Origin: Actinocorallia herbida
GTDB taxonomy: Bacteria; Actinomycetota; Actinomycetes; Streptosporangiales; Streptosporangiaceae
Reading direction: 5' to 3'
Assembly: GCF_003751225.1 (NCBI RefSeq)
Contig: NZ_RJKE01000001.1
Span: 3,596,001-3,660,000, forward strand
Length of the DNA stretch: 64,000 nt
Shown: positions 16,797-25,654 of the stretch, in pieces
How the letters are laid out: every line of letters starts with the position of its first letter
How positions within the stretch are numbered: the stretch's first letter is position 1
Translations under genes and position numbers: made by a program
The notes under the pieces: generated by a model
What the model was told of the DNA's origin: nothing
What the model saw: the letters and a program-made list of their open reading frames with translations, nothing else
The model's database searches: none

Positions 16797-16957
16797 CGTT
16801 CTGCCCCCGCCGTCTCCGGACGGCAGGCGAGGCGGACCGGCACTCGCCCCGCATACCCAGGTTCGTCCCGCGCCCGGAAGGCGCCGTCAAGGCGGCCGAC
16901 GCCCGACTTCGTGCCATGCCACTCCAGGGCACGGCACCTCCCTGGCGGCGATGCCGT

Positions 16958-16974
16958 GGCCCGGCCGCCGGGCC
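16958..16974 (-). terminator. Hairpin between the NhaC and DUF2079 genes
   Basis: GGCCCGG-CCG-CCGGGCC, a perfect 7-bp stem in the 241-bp gap below the nhaC stop. I see no other feature in 16797-17037. Confidence 0.45.
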
Positions 16975-17037
16975 GCGCAAGGCTGAAGCCCGGCTCCCGA
17001 CGAGCTGACGCTCCTGCCGGAACCGGCGCGGCCGGGG

Positions 17038-18528
17038 TCAGGCGGGTGGGGTGTCGGGGTCGGTGACGGGTGGGACGCGTTCGATTCTGAAGCCGGTGAA
17101 GCCGTAGAGGACGCTGAGGATCGGGCTGAAGATGTTGAAGAAGCAGAAGGGGAGATAGGAGAGGGTCGACACGCCCAGGACCGCGCTCATGAAGGCGCCG
17201 CAGGAGTTCCAGGGGACCAGGGGGGAGGTGACGGTGCCGCTGTCGGCGGCGAGGCGGGACAGGTTGGTGCGGGCGAGGCCGCGGCGGGCGAACTCGGCGC
17301 GGAAGACGCGGGTGGGCAGGACCAGGGCGATGTACTGGTCTCCGGCGACGATGTTGAGGCCGAAGGCGCAGGCGAAGACCGTCAGGAAGAGGCGGCCGGT
17401 GCCCTTTGCGGCGCGGACCATCGGGTCGATGAGGACGTTGATCAGGCCGAACTCCTCGAGCAGGGTGCCGAAGGTGACCGCGCCGATGATGAGCCAGACG
17501 GTCGGCAGCATGCTGTCCATGCCGCCGCGGGTCAGCAGCCGGTCGACGTCGGCGACGCCCGAGTTCATCTCGAACCCGGTGGCCATCGACTGCCAGACGC
17601 CCTTGATCCCGGTCGCGACGGGGCCGAGGCCGGGATCGGCGACGAACGCCCTGACCACGTCGAACTGGGTGAACAGGCCGAGGACCCCGGCGAACAGCGC
17701 GGCGGCCATGAGGGCCAGCGTCGGCGGGGTCTTGCGCACGGACAGCACGACGAGCAGGACCAGCGGCAGCAGGTTCAGCGGGCTGATCCAGAAGATGCCG
17801 TCGAGCGTGTCGAGGTCGGTGGTCGTCTCGGCGGCGCTGTGCGTCGGCGCCGGGCCCCACACGAAGCCGATCAGGAGGAACAGGACGAATCCGATGAGGA
17901 ACGCGGGGATCGACGTCCAGAGCTGCCGCTTGATGTGCTCGTAGACGTCGGCCTTGACCATCTGCGCGGTGAGGACGGTCGTCTCGGACAGCGGTGAGGA
18001 CTTGTCGCCCAGGTAGGCGCCCGAGATCACCGCGCCGGCCGTGATGGCCGAGGAGACCCCGAGGATGGACGCGATGCCGACGAGCCCGACGCCGACCGTC
18101 CCCGCCGTCGTCCAGGACGAGCCGATGGACATGGCGACGATGCCGCAGATGAGGGTGGACGCCGCGTAGTACCAGCTCGCGGACAGCGCCTGGATGCCGT
18201 AGTGGACGAGCGTCGGGATGGTCCCCGACATGTTCCAGGTGCCGATGAGCGCGCCGACCGCCAGCAGGATGAAGATGGCGCTGGTGATGGACGACAGGGC
18301 CCGCTGCCCGCTCGCCTCGACGTCGTGCCACGAGTGCCCGAGGCGCAGCGCCACGAGCATCGCGACGAGCGCGCACAGCACGAGTGCCACCTGGATCGGC
18401 CCGTCCAGCGCGTCGAGTCCGAACAGCGCGAGCGACCCCGCGATCAGCACGACGAGCGTCACCAGCGGGATCACCGCATGGATGACCGACGGCTCCCTGG
18501 GCCGCCGCTCCGCCTCCGGCGCAGTCAT
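17038..18528 (-). CDS. nhaC: Na+/H+ antiporter of the NhaC family
   Basis: The protein is 496 aa with 11-12 predicted helices. The NhaC/ArsB-NhaD-fold pattern is clear: an N-terminal half with 'STLICGIVAMSIGSSWTTAGT' and 'AGAVISGAYLGDKSSPLSET', the usual charged Asp-Lys ion-path motif, and a matching second half with 'TVFACAFGLNIVAGDQY' and 'LAADSGTVTSPLVPWNSCGA'. It would exchange cytoplasmic Na+ for protons, or a metabolite pair such as malate/lactate in relatives. The start ATG 18528 is followed by a polar tail rich in Pro/Glu/Arg. It is divergent from the secreted-protein gene; the regulator is unknown. Confidence 0.9.
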   Translation of the reverse strand: MTAPEAERRPREPSVIHAVIPLVTLVVLIAGSLALFGLDALDGPIQVALVLCALVAMLVALRLGHSWHDVEASGQRALSSITSAIFILLAVGALIGTWNMSGTIPTLVHYGIQALSASWYYAASTLICGIVAMSIGSSWTTAGTVGVGLVGIASILGVSSAITAGAVISGAYLGDKSSPLSETTVLTAQMVKADVYEHIKRQLWTSIPAFLIGFVLFLLIGFVWGPAPTHSAAETTTDLDTLDGIFWISPLNLLPLVLLVVLSVRKTPPTLALMAAALFAGVLGLFTQFDVVRAFVADPGLGPVATGIKGVWQSMATGFEMNSGVADVDRLLTRGGMDSMLPTVWLIIGAVTFGTLLEEFGLINVLIDPMVRAAKGTGRLFLTVFACAFGLNIVAGDQYIALVLPTRVFRAEFARRGLARTNLSRLAADSGTVTSPLVPWNSCGAFMSAVLGVSTLSYLPFCFFNIFSPILSVLYGFTGFRIERVPPVTDPDTPPA

Positions 18529-18828
18529 CCCGCCACCCCCGTTGCTCCGACCCGGCCGGCATCACCCCCGGTGATCGTCCGATTCCCCCTCGTCCTCCCC
18601 GTCCTCCGCCCCCGTCACACCCGCACCACCACCCGTCCGGGGGCGGGCGAGGGCGAGGCTGAACCTTACTGCGTAAAGGCGTCGGCTCGGACGCGCGGGA
18701 CGGGTCGGCGCGGGAGCCGTTCAAGTCTCGGGCAAGGGGGGCTCCGGGGATTCCCGAAGGACTCCGGCACGGTCGCGGGCGGCGTTAGTCATGGACTCCC
18801 ATCAGTCGAGATGAAGGAGAACCGCTCG
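18529..18828. promoter_or_regulatory. Divergent intergenic region nhaC / secreted protein
   Basis: This is a 300-bp region without a gene. It holds one AT-richer spot with TTAC-TGC-GTAA (18666-18676), a short palindrome that could be an operator or part of the nhaC promoter. AAGGAG at 18813-18818 is the ribosome binding site for the secreted protein. Confidence 0.35.
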
Positions 18829-19416
18829 ATGTCTTCGCGTTCACGCCGCTGGGGCGGACTGCTGTCGGCCGTGCCGCTCGTCGCCGTCCTGGGCGGGCCC
18901 GTCCTCGCCGCGCCGGGTGAAGGGGAGGGGGCGCGGCTGCGCCTGGGCGACGTCTCGTGCACCGGCACGTACCGGATGTCGGCCAGTCCGGCGATCCAGT
19001 CGGTGGTGCTGGCAGGGGAGCGCGACACCACGTTCACGGGCACGTTCGACCTGGACGCCTGCGAGTCCGTGAAGCACCCGAAGATCACCAGTGGCCGGAT
19101 GTCGCTCAAGGCGACCGGCCAAGCGGCCTGCGACATCACGCACGCCGACGTCTACGTCAAGGACGGCACCGGCCGCGGGGACATCACCTGGAACACGGGT
19201 GAGCGCTCCACCTTCTCCGCCGCGACCTGGAAGGGCAAGACCGGCGCACTCTCCCTGAGCGACGGGACCATCGCCGACGGCCTCATGAAAGGCGGCCGGC
19301 TCGACCTGACCGCGGTCCCCGACACCGGCATCGTCTCCCTCTCCTACGGCTGCTCCGTCCCCGGCGTCAGCCGCCTCGACGGCTCGGTCCGCACCGCGGA
19401 CATCTCCGCCCCCTGA
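18829..19416 (+). CDS. Secreted protein of unknown function
   Basis: The protein is 195 aa. ATG 18829 is preferred over ATG 18811 because AAGGAGA (18813-18819) lies at the right distance. A Sec signal peptide is evident: RSRRWG, a hydrophobic run, cleavage near LAA-PGEG (about residue 27). The mature part is beta-rich and has regularly spaced cysteines in pairs (SCTGTYRM, LDACESVKH, AACDITH, YGCSVPG), suggesting two disulfides in an extracellular beta-sandwich. The sequence resembles uncharacterized actinobacterial exported proteins; I recognize no catalytic motif. Monocistronic, with a strong hairpin after it. Confidence 0.75.
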   Translation: MSSRSRRWGGLLSAVPLVAVLGGPVLAAPGEGEGARLRLGDVSCTGTYRMSASPAIQSVVLAGERDTTFTGTFDLDACESVKHPKITSGRMSLKATGQAACDITHADVYVKDGTGRGDITWNTGERSTFSAATWKGKTGALSLSDGTIADGLMKGGRLDLTAVPDTGIVSLSYGCSVPGVSRLDGSVRTADISAP

Positions 19417-19429
19417 CCCCCGACCCGAT

Positions 19430-19463
19430 GGCGGGGCCGCCACGACACGGCCACGGCCCCGCC
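19430..19463 (+). terminator. Strong hairpin after the secreted-protein gene
   Basis: GGCGGGGCCG (19430-19439) and CGGCCCCGCC (19454-19463) form a perfect 10-bp stem with a 14-nt loop, 13 bp after the stop codon. The following stretch to 19624 shows no supported gene. Confidence 0.65.
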
Positions 19464-19624
19464 GTCGCGACCTCGGCCCGCGGCCGTCCACGCGAACAAC
19501 GCGCTTCCGCTCTCGGGGTCGAGGAGGCCGAGGAGCGGGCGCAGGGCCTCGGCGTGGGCGGCGAAGGCGGTTCCGCACGGGGCGCGCTGCTGCTCAGGCC
19601 AGGTCTCCGTGCTGTGCACGCGCC

Positions 19625-19658
19625 CCCTCCCGGTCGGCTGTGAGGCCGCCCGGGAGGG
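19625..19658 (-). terminator. Hairpin after the VOC-AraC-VOC operon
   Basis: CCCTCCCGG (19625-19633) pairs with CCGGGAGGG (19650-19658), just beyond the stop of the last VOC gene at 19671. The loop is 16 nt. Confidence 0.5.
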
Positions 19659-19670
19659 CACAGGGGAGGG

Positions 19671-20294
19671 CTAGGGGGCGGAGGTCAGGGAGGCGGTCTC
19701 CCAGGCGAAGCCGTCGGGGTCGCTGGTGGGGGCGGCGGGGCCGGTGAGGACCAGGTGGTGGGAGCCGGTGCCGTCGTCGGGGAGGCCGACGTCCTTGGCG
19801 AGGGCGCGGCGGCCGTAGAGGGCGAGCTTGACGGCGCCGGAGTCGGTGGCGAACTCGGCGTACTTGCGGCCGAAGCTCTTGGCGACGGTGAGGCCGCGCT
19901 CGGTGTAGAAGCGCTTGGTCGCGACCATGTCGGCCACACCCAGCAGGAGGACGAAGTCGTCGAACTCGCGGGCGGCCGGGGCGGTGTTCTTCTTCGCCGA
20001 CGAGGCGACCTTCCAGACGGTCCCGTCGGGGGCCTGGACGACGCCGCCGTAGCCCCAGAAGGACTTCGCGGCGGGCTTCAGCACGGTGGCCCCGGCCGCG
20101 ATCGCGGCGTCGAGGAACGCGTCGGCGTTCGCGGGCTGGGACACCGTGAGGGAGAGGGAGAAGCCGCGGAAACCGGACGTCGGCGCGTCCGAGGCGCGCA
20201 GTTCGACCAGGTCGGCCACGCCGAAGGCGGTGTAGAAGCGGTCGGCGGCCTCGACGTCGGCCACTTCGAGGATCACGGATGCGATGGAGTTCAT
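19671..20294 (-). CDS. Two-domain VOC (glyoxalase/bleomycin-resistance fold) protein
   Basis: The protein is 207 aa, made of two tandem VOC half-barrels: the first from SIASVILEVADVEAADRFYTA, the second from FVLLLGVADMVATKRFYTE, each with the beta-alpha-beta-beta-beta pattern. Such proteins bind a metal and a small ligand: dioxygenases, isomerases or drug-binding proteins. The metal residues are not clearly conserved here, so a binding rather than catalytic role is possible. ATG 20294 overlaps the stop of the AraC gene by 4 bp (ATGA), so it is translationally coupled to that regulator. It is the last gene of a three-gene operon. Confidence 0.8.
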   Translation of the reverse strand: MNSIASVILEVADVEAADRFYTAFGVADLVELRASDAPTSGFRGFSLSLTVSQPANADAFLDAAIAAGATVLKPAAKSFWGYGGVVQAPDGTVWKVASSAKKNTAPAAREFDDFVLLLGVADMVATKRFYTERGLTVAKSFGRKYAEFATDSGAVKLALYGRRALAKDVGLPDDGTGSHHLVLTGPAAPTSDPDGFAWETASLTSAP

Positions 20295-20719
20295 GCGGAC
20301 AACGCTAGATTCGGCACCCCTTCCGGTGCTTCTCGATTCCTGACCGGTCCGCGCTCCGCGCGCCGGAAGGCCGCGGGCGTCATGCCGACGAGCTCGGTGA
20401 ACAGGGCGTCGAACAGGGCCGGCGAGGTGCAGCCGACGGCGAAGCAGACCTCGGCGGCGCTGTGCTCGGAGTGCCGCAGCAGCGCCGCCGCGTGCGCCAC
20501 GCGACGGCGCATCAGATAGCCGTAGGGGTCCACCCCGTAGGCGACCCGGAACTCTCGGCTCAGGCTCCCGGCGGGCATACCCGCCGCGCGCGCGAGCTCC
20601 ACGAGGTCCAGGGGCCGCGCGTACTCCCGGTCGATCGTGTCGCGGACCCGGCGCAGCCGCGCGAAGTCCTTGAGCCGCTGCGCCGCGATCAGCGCCCGCG
20701 ACCACCCGGGATGGCACAT
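20291..20719 (-). CDS. Short AraC-type regulator (DNA-binding domain only)
   Basis: The protein is 142 aa, about half the usual AraC length: no N-terminal effector-binding domain. It holds both helix-turn-helix units: ELARAAGMPAGSLSREFRVA and then EVCFAVGCTSPALFDALFTE with VGMTPAAFRR, the conserved AraC signature. It could act like SoxS/MarA, regulated by amount, or borrow sensing from the adjacent VOC proteins. It lies between two VOC genes: 13 bp after the first and overlapping the second by 4 bp. The start ATG 20719 has GGAGGCC in front. Confidence 0.85.
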   Translation of the reverse strand: MCHPGWSRALIAAQRLKDFARLRRVRDTIDREYARPLDLVELARAAGMPAGSLSREFRVAYGVDPYGYLMRRRVAHAAALLRHSEHSAAEVCFAVGCTSPALFDALFTELVGMTPAAFRRAERGPVRNREAPEGVPNLALSA

Positions 20720-20732
20720 GAGCCGGCCTCCT

Positions 20733-21143
20733 TCAGCTGACCTCTTGGATCCGGATCAGGTTGCCCGCCGGGTCGCGGAAGGCGCAGTCGCGCACCCCGT
20801 AGGGCTGCGCGGTCGGCTCCTGGACGACCTCGACGTCATAAGACTGCACCTTCTCGAAGGTCCCGTCGAGATCCGGGGTGGCCAGCAGGAGCCACCCGTA
20901 GGTCCCCTTCGCCATCATCTCCGCGATGGTGCGCCGCTCGTCCTCGGTGATCCCCGGGTCGGCCGCGGGCGGCGCCAGCAGGATCGACGTCCCGGGCTGC
21001 CCGGCGGGCCCTACCGTGATCCACCGCATCGTGCCCTGCCCGACGTCGCTGCGCACCTCGAACCCGAGCGCGTCACGGTAGAACGCCAGCGAGGCGTCCG
21101 GGTCGACATGGGGCAGCGCGGTCGTATGAATCGTGATCTCCAC
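20733..21143 (-). CDS. VOC family protein
   Basis: A single-domain 136-aa VOC protein beginning MEITIHTTALPHVDPDASLA, then FYRDALGFEVRSDVG, a loop with the glyoxalase-type GTSILLAPPAADPGIT, and a C-terminal RDCAFRDPAGNLIRIQE. The pattern DPAGNLIRI closes the metal-binding barrel in glyoxalase-I/fosfomycin-resistance-like proteins. It is the first gene of the minus-strand operon VOC, AraC, VOC. Substrate unknown; resistance or catabolism are both possible. Confidence 0.85.
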   Translation of the reverse strand: MEITIHTTALPHVDPDASLAFYRDALGFEVRSDVGQGTMRWITVGPAGQPGTSILLAPPAADPGITEDERRTIAEMMAKGTYGWLLLATPDLDGTFEKVQSYDVEVVQEPTAQPYGVRDCAFRDPAGNLIRIQEVS

Positions 21144-21369
21144 CCCCCGATCCTAGTTCTCCGCGCCGCGCGCGGCATCGCCCGAGGTCGGCGCGGCGGC
21201 ACCGCCGGTCGATGTGGCGCGCAGAGAGCAGGGTCCGGCACGCAGAGCGCAGAACGCGAGGGACGCGCGGGCGACGATTTCGTGTCATGGGGGCGGCCGC
21301 CCCGTGGGGATCGGCACCGTGATCCGGCGCGGGGCGGCCATCGGTCAGATGACTGCAACGGAGGAAGAC

Positions 21370-24123
21370 ATGAGCGACCAGCTGATCGTCGGCCGCGCGC
21401 GTGAGCTGGCGCAGCTGCGGCGTGCGATCGACCGGGCGCCCGGGGCGCAGCCGAACGTGGTGCTGCACGGCGACCCGGGGGTGGGCAAGACGGTCCTGCT
21501 GAACGAGGGCATCGCCTACGCGCGGCGCCAGGGCATGCGGGTGATCGGCGGGAGCGGGTTCGAGAGCGAGGCGCAGCTCGCGTTCGCCGGGCTGCACCAG
21601 CTGTTCGCGCCGATCATGGAGTACGTCGACCGGATCGAGCCGTTCCACCAGGACGTGCTGCGGCGGGTGCTCGGCCTGGCCGACGGGCCCGCCCCGGACC
21701 GGCTGGCGATCTCGGTGGCGTCGCTGGCCGCCGTGGCCGCGATGGCCGAGGACGGGCCGGTCCTGATCGCGGTCGAGGACGCGCACTGGGTCGATGTACC
21801 GACCCGCGAGGTGATGATGTTCATCCTGCTGAGGCTGTCTCGCTGGGACCTGCGCGCCATCTTCGCGCGCAGGCCGCTGACGGCGAGCGAGCGCGTCACA
21901 CCGGGCATCAACACGATCGAGGTCGGGCCGCTGCCCGACACCGAGGCCGGGGAACTGCTCGATCTCCTGCATCCCGGACTGCCTCCCGCCGTCCGGGGCC
22001 GGGTGCTCGACGACGCGGCGGGCAACCCCCTCGCGCTCGCGGAGCTGCCGGCCGCGCTCGGCACGGACGCCGCGACCCCGATGGAGATGCTCCCTTCCGG
22101 GACCTCGGTCCGCACCCGTCTCGAGGAGGGTTTCGCGGGTCGCGCCCTCACCCTGCCGGACGAGGTCCGCGCCGCCCTGCTCGTCACCGCGCTGGACGGC
22201 GACGGCCTGGAGAACACGGCGCGGCCCGTCGCGCTGACCGCCGCCGACGTCCTGGAGATCGAGCGGCTCGGCCTGGTCACCCGCGACTCGACCCCGTCGG
22301 GCATCCGCTTCCGGCACCCGCTGGTCCGCTCGGCGATCACCGGAACCGCCTCGCCCGACGAACTGCGCACCGCGCACACACGGCTGGCCGACCGCTACCG
22401 GACCGATCCCGAGCGGCGGATCTGGCATCTCGCCGCCGCCGCGGTCGAGCCGGACGAGACGGTCGCCGCCGAGATCGAGGCGGCCGCCCGCGCGATCGGC
22501 GTCCGCGGCGGCTCCGGCCTCGCCGTCGCGGCGCTCGGCAAGGCCGCCGACCTGACCCCCGATCCCGCCGACACCGCCCGACGGCTCCAGCTCGCCGCCG
22601 AATACGCGGGCGAATCCGGCCAGATGGACCTCGCAGCCGGTCTGCTCGACCGGGCCAAGCAGACCGGCAGCGATCCCGGACATGTGCTGCAGGGGCAGAC
22701 GACCCGAGCCCGGATCCTCCTGCTGCGCGACGGCGATCTGGTCGCCGCCCGAACGATCCTGGGCCGTCTCCCCGACGACGGGGGAAGCGCCCTGGACCGC
22801 GCCCTCCTCACCCGTGTCACCACCGCCTCCTATCTGGAGGATCCCGACTGCTGGGCCGACCTGGAAAGGTTCCTCGCCACCCGGGAGCCGGATGACGGCG
22901 ATCTCGTCCGGATCACCAGCGAAGCCCTGCGCCCGGTGCTCCCGCCCGTCGCCGGGCAGGCCGAGCGGCTGCGCCGGGCCTTCGCGACCCTGTCCGACCA
23001 GGCGCCGCCCGGGCACGTCGCCGAGCTGTGCCGGGCCGCGACCTGGCTGGACACGCTGCACGAGCACCGCGCGCACCTGCACGCCCTGATCGACCAGGAG
23101 AGCGGGCGGGGCGCGGTGACGCACGCCGCGAGCGGCTACTGGTTCGCCGCGCACGAGCGGTTCCTCGCCGGGCAGTGGGACGAGGCCGAGACCGCCGCGA
23201 CCAGCGGCCTCGACCTGTCCATCAGGCACGGCCTCGAACTCCTCGCGCACGACCTGCGGCTCGCCCTGGGCTGGATCGCCGCGGGCCGGGGCGATGAGGA
23301 GACGGCCCGCGAGTACAGCCGGACGGTCGAGCGCTGGGCCGGACCCCGTGAGGCCGGGCTGCACCTTACGCTCTCGGCCCGCAACCTCGCCCTCGCGGCC
23401 CTGTCCGCGTCCGACTACGAGACCGCCTACCACTACTGCGTCCAGGTCACCCCGCCTGGCGACTTCCCCGGAGACGTCGCCTACGCGCCCTGGCTCGTCC
23501 TCGACCTGGTCGACGCCGCCGTGCACACGGGGCGCGTCGCGGAGGCGAAGGCCCATCTGCGCGCGGCCGAAGACGCCGGTGCCGGGAAACGCACGGCGAG
23601 GCTGCGGCTCCATCTGGCCGCCGCGCACGCGATGACCGCCGACGGACCTGACGAGGCCGTCGCGCACTTCAGAACCGCGCTGTCCCTGCCGCAGATCGAG
23701 CGGTGGCCGTTCGACCACGCCCGGGTGCGGCTGGCGTTCGGCGAGCACCACCGCCGCAACCACCAGCCCGGCGACGCCCGACCCGAGCTGCGCCGCGCGG
23801 CCGACATCTTCGCCCGCATCGGCGCGACGGCCTGGCAGCAGCGCGCCGAGCAGGAGCTGCGCGCCGCGGGCGTCACGGTGGCGCCGCGCCAGCACCGCCC
23901 GGCGCCCGCCGCCGCGGCGACGGGAGTGCCGGGCCTGACGGCGCAGCAGCTCGAGGTCGCCGAACTCGCCGCCTCCGGCCTGACGAACAAGGAGATCGGT
24001 GAACGCCTCTATCTCTCGCCCCGCACCGTCTCGGCGCATCTCTACCGGATCTTCCCCAAACTCGGCATCACCTCGCGGGCCGCGCTCCGGGACGCCCTGG
24101 CCACCGTCACCGACGCCACCTGA
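21370..24123 (+). CDS. LuxR-type LAL regulator (AAA/TPR/HTH)
   Basis: The protein is 917 aa. The start at 21370 is fixed by GGAGGAAGA just upstream. N-terminal ATPase domain: Walker A GDPGVGKT (34-41), and a Walker B-like VLIAVEDAHWVD. A long helical TPR-like region follows, and the C-terminus is a LuxR helix-turn-helix: LTAQQLEVAELAASGLTNKEI, then LSPRTVSAHLYRIFPKL. LAL (MalT-like) proteins are ATP-dependent activators, often pathway-specific. It lies 110 bp upstream of a haloperoxidase-hydrolase-MBL gene set on the same strand, its likely target. Two related regulators sit elsewhere in this window (26469-29219 and 58638-61406). Confidence 0.92.
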   Translation: MSDQLIVGRARELAQLRRAIDRAPGAQPNVVLHGDPGVGKTVLLNEGIAYARRQGMRVIGGSGFESEAQLAFAGLHQLFAPIMEYVDRIEPFHQDVLRRVLGLADGPAPDRLAISVASLAAVAAMAEDGPVLIAVEDAHWVDVPTREVMMFILLRLSRWDLRAIFARRPLTASERVTPGINTIEVGPLPDTEAGELLDLLHPGLPPAVRGRVLDDAAGNPLALAELPAALGTDAATPMEMLPSGTSVRTRLEEGFAGRALTLPDEVRAALLVTALDGDGLENTARPVALTAADVLEIERLGLVTRDSTPSGIRFRHPLVRSAITGTASPDELRTAHTRLADRYRTDPERRIWHLAAAAVEPDETVAAEIEAAARAIGVRGGSGLAVAALGKAADLTPDPADTARRLQLAAEYAGESGQMDLAAGLLDRAKQTGSDPGHVLQGQTTRARILLLRDGDLVAARTILGRLPDDGGSALDRALLTRVTTASYLEDPDCWADLERFLATREPDDGDLVRITSEALRPVLPPVAGQAERLRRAFATLSDQAPPGHVAELCRAATWLDTLHEHRAHLHALIDQESGRGAVTHAASGYWFAAHERFLAGQWDEAETAATSGLDLSIRHGLELLAHDLRLALGWIAAGRGDEETAREYSRTVERWAGPREAGLHLTLSARNLALAALSASDYETAYHYCVQVTPPGDFPGDVAYAPWLVLDLVDAAVHTGRVAEAKAHLRAAEDAGAGKRTARLRLHLAAAHAMTADGPDEAVAHFRTALSLPQIERWPFDHARVRLAFGEHHRRNHQPGDARPELRRAADIFARIGATAWQQRAEQELRAAGVTVAPRQHRPAPAAAATGVPGLTAQQLEVAELAASGLTNKEIGERLYLSPRTVSAHLYRIFPKLGITSRAALRDALATVTDAT

Positions 24124-24233
24124 GCGCCGCAGGTGCAGTCAGCTGACCGATGGCACCCGCAGCCGCCCGATCTAGTTTCGAGCACCACGGGCACCGCACC
24201 ACCGCGGCCGCCGCTCTAGAAAGGACCAGCGCC

Positions 24234-25055
24234 ATGCCGTTCGTCACCACTCAGGACGGGACCGAGATCTTCTACAAGGACTGGGGCACGGGTCAGCCCG
24301 TCGTGTTCAGCCACGGCTGGCCGCTGAACGCCGACGCGTGGGATCCGCAGGCGCACGCCGTCGCGTCGGCCGGGTACCGGGCGATCGCGCACGACCGGCG
24401 CGGCCACGGCCGCTCCGCCCAGCCCTGGCAGGGCAATGACATCGACACCTACGCCGACGACCTAGCGACGCTGATCGAGACGCTCGACCTGCGCGAGGTC
24501 GTCCTGGTCGGCCACTCGACCGGCGGCGGCGAGGTGACCCGCTACATCGGCAGGCACGGCACCGGGCGCGTGGCCAAGGTGGTCCTGCTCGGAGCCGTGC
24601 CCCCGCTGATGCTCAAGACCGACGCCAACCCGCTCGGCCTGCCCATCGAGGCGTTCGACGCGATCCGCGCCGGGGTCGCCGCCGACCGGTCGCAGTTCTA
24701 CTACGACCTGTCCTTCCCCTTCTACGGGTTCAACCGAGAAGGCGCGGAGGTCTCCGATGGAGTCTCCCGCGCCTTCTGGGCCCAGTCGATGCAGGTCGGG
24801 ATCAAGGGCGCCCTCGACTGCATCCGCGCCTTCTCCGAATCGGACTTCCACGACGACCTCAAGAAGTTCGACGTTCCCACGTTCATCGCACACGGCGACG
24901 ACGACCAGATCGTGCCGATCGTCGCCGCCGGGTCGAGGTCCGCCGAGATCGTGCCGAACGCCGAGCTGAAGGTCTACCCCGGCGCCCCGCACGGCCTGGT
25001 CGGCGCGTTCGAGCGGGAGTTCACCACCGACCTGCTCGCCTTCCTCGCGTCCTGA
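24234..25055 (+). CDS. Alpha/beta hydrolase, cofactor-free haloperoxidase type
   Basis: The protein is 273 aa from ATG 24234, with AAAGGA 10 bases before it. This is the non-heme chloroperoxidase/arylesterase family: [20 protein letters not shown], then WPLNADAW (oxyanion Trp), [10 protein letters not shown]. The triad is complete: Ser95 in GHSTGGGE, Asp224 in HGDDDQIVP, His253 in YPGAPHGL. These enzymes hydrolyse esters and, with organic acids and H2O2, generate hypohalous acid via peracids. There is no signal peptide. First of three same-strand genes downstream of a LAL regulator, followed by a hairpin. Confidence 0.92.
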   Translation: MPFVTTQDGTEIFYKDWGTGQPVVFSHGWPLNADAWDPQAHAVASAGYRAIAHDRRGHGRSAQPWQGNDIDTYADDLATLIETLDLREVVLVGHSTGGGEVTRYIGRHGTGRVAKVVLLGAVPPLMLKTDANPLGLPIEAFDAIRAGVAADRSQFYYDLSFPFYGFNREGAEVSDGVSRAFWAQSMQVGIKGALDCIRAFSESDFHDDLKKFDVPTFIAHGDDDQIVPIVAAGSRSAEIVPNAELKVYPGAPHGLVGAFEREFTTDLLAFLAS

Positions 25056-25062
25056 CCGCGCG

Positions 25063-25089
25063 GGCGCCGGGCGGCCCGCCCGGCGCCCC
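25063..25089 (+). terminator. Strong hairpin after the haloperoxidase gene
   Basis: GGGCGCCGGGCGG (25063-25075) and CCGCCCGGCGCCC (25077-25089) are perfect reverse complements around a single C, so a stem of about 11-12 bp is expected. It would reduce or end transcription before the next hydrolase gene. Confidence 0.6.
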
Positions 25090-25116
25090 GCGTCGCGCCC
25101 CCTCCGCCGCGACCCG

Positions 25117-25638
25117 ATGGAGCACTCGATGCACGCCGGCCCAGCCCCGGACACGATCGTCCTCGTCCACGGCTCCCAGTTGACGCCCCTCGGCTGGGAG
25201 CGCTGGATCGCGTACTACAAGGCGCAGGGCTTCCGGGCTCTCGCCCCCGCCCACCCCGGCCTCGACCTCGATGGGTTCGTGCGGTTCCTGCGCGGCCTCG
25301 ACACCGCGCCGATCCTCATCGGGCACGCCGAGGGCGGGGCGTTCGTCCAGATCCTCCTGGACCGCGGCTTCGGCGCCTGCGGGGTCGTCCTCAACTCGGC
25401 GCCCGCCGAGGACGTCGACTTCCGCAATCCGCGCCGGGCTCCGCTGCTGTTCCTGTCCGGCGGCACGGACGGGCTGACGCCCCCGGAGGCCCATGCCGCC
25501 GACGCCCGGCGCTACACGGCCCCCGGTACCGTCACCGAGCACGTCACCTTTCCCGGCCGCTCGCACCTCATGCCCGTCCAGGACGGCTGGCGCGAGGTCG
25601 CCGACTTCGCCCTCGCCTGGGCGACCGACCCCACCTGA
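25117..25638 (+). CDS. Shortened alpha/beta hydrolase-like protein lacking the serine nucleophile
   Basis: The protein is 173 aa, against 250-300 aa in normal relatives. The fold is recognizable: DTIVLVHGSQLTPLGWERWI (oxyanion region), PILIGHAEGGAFVQILLDRG (nucleophile elbow), PLLFLSGGTDGLTPPE (acid strand) and FPGRSHLMPV (histidine). The elbow, however, reads GHAEGG: the catalytic Ser is Ala71. The cap/lid region between strands 5 and 7 is missing. It therefore probably cannot hydrolyse esters and may be a binding protein or a degenerating gene. The start could also be ATG 25129. Codon use is normal. Confidence 0.75.
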   Translation: MEHSMHAGPAPDTIVLVHGSQLTPLGWERWIAYYKAQGFRALAPAHPGLDLDGFVRFLRGLDTAPILIGHAEGGAFVQILLDRGFGACGVVLNSAPAEDVDFRNPRRAPLLFLSGGTDGLTPPEAHAADARRYTAPGTVTEHVTFPGRSHLMPVQDGWREVADFALAWATDPT

Positions 25639-25654
25639 ACCCCCGGAGCGCGAG

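Noticed and set aside
19344-19661. Minus-strand 105-aa ORF between the secreted-protein and VOC genes
   Set aside because: It overlaps the secreted-protein gene end and a terminator hairpin; no ribosome binding site or recognized family.
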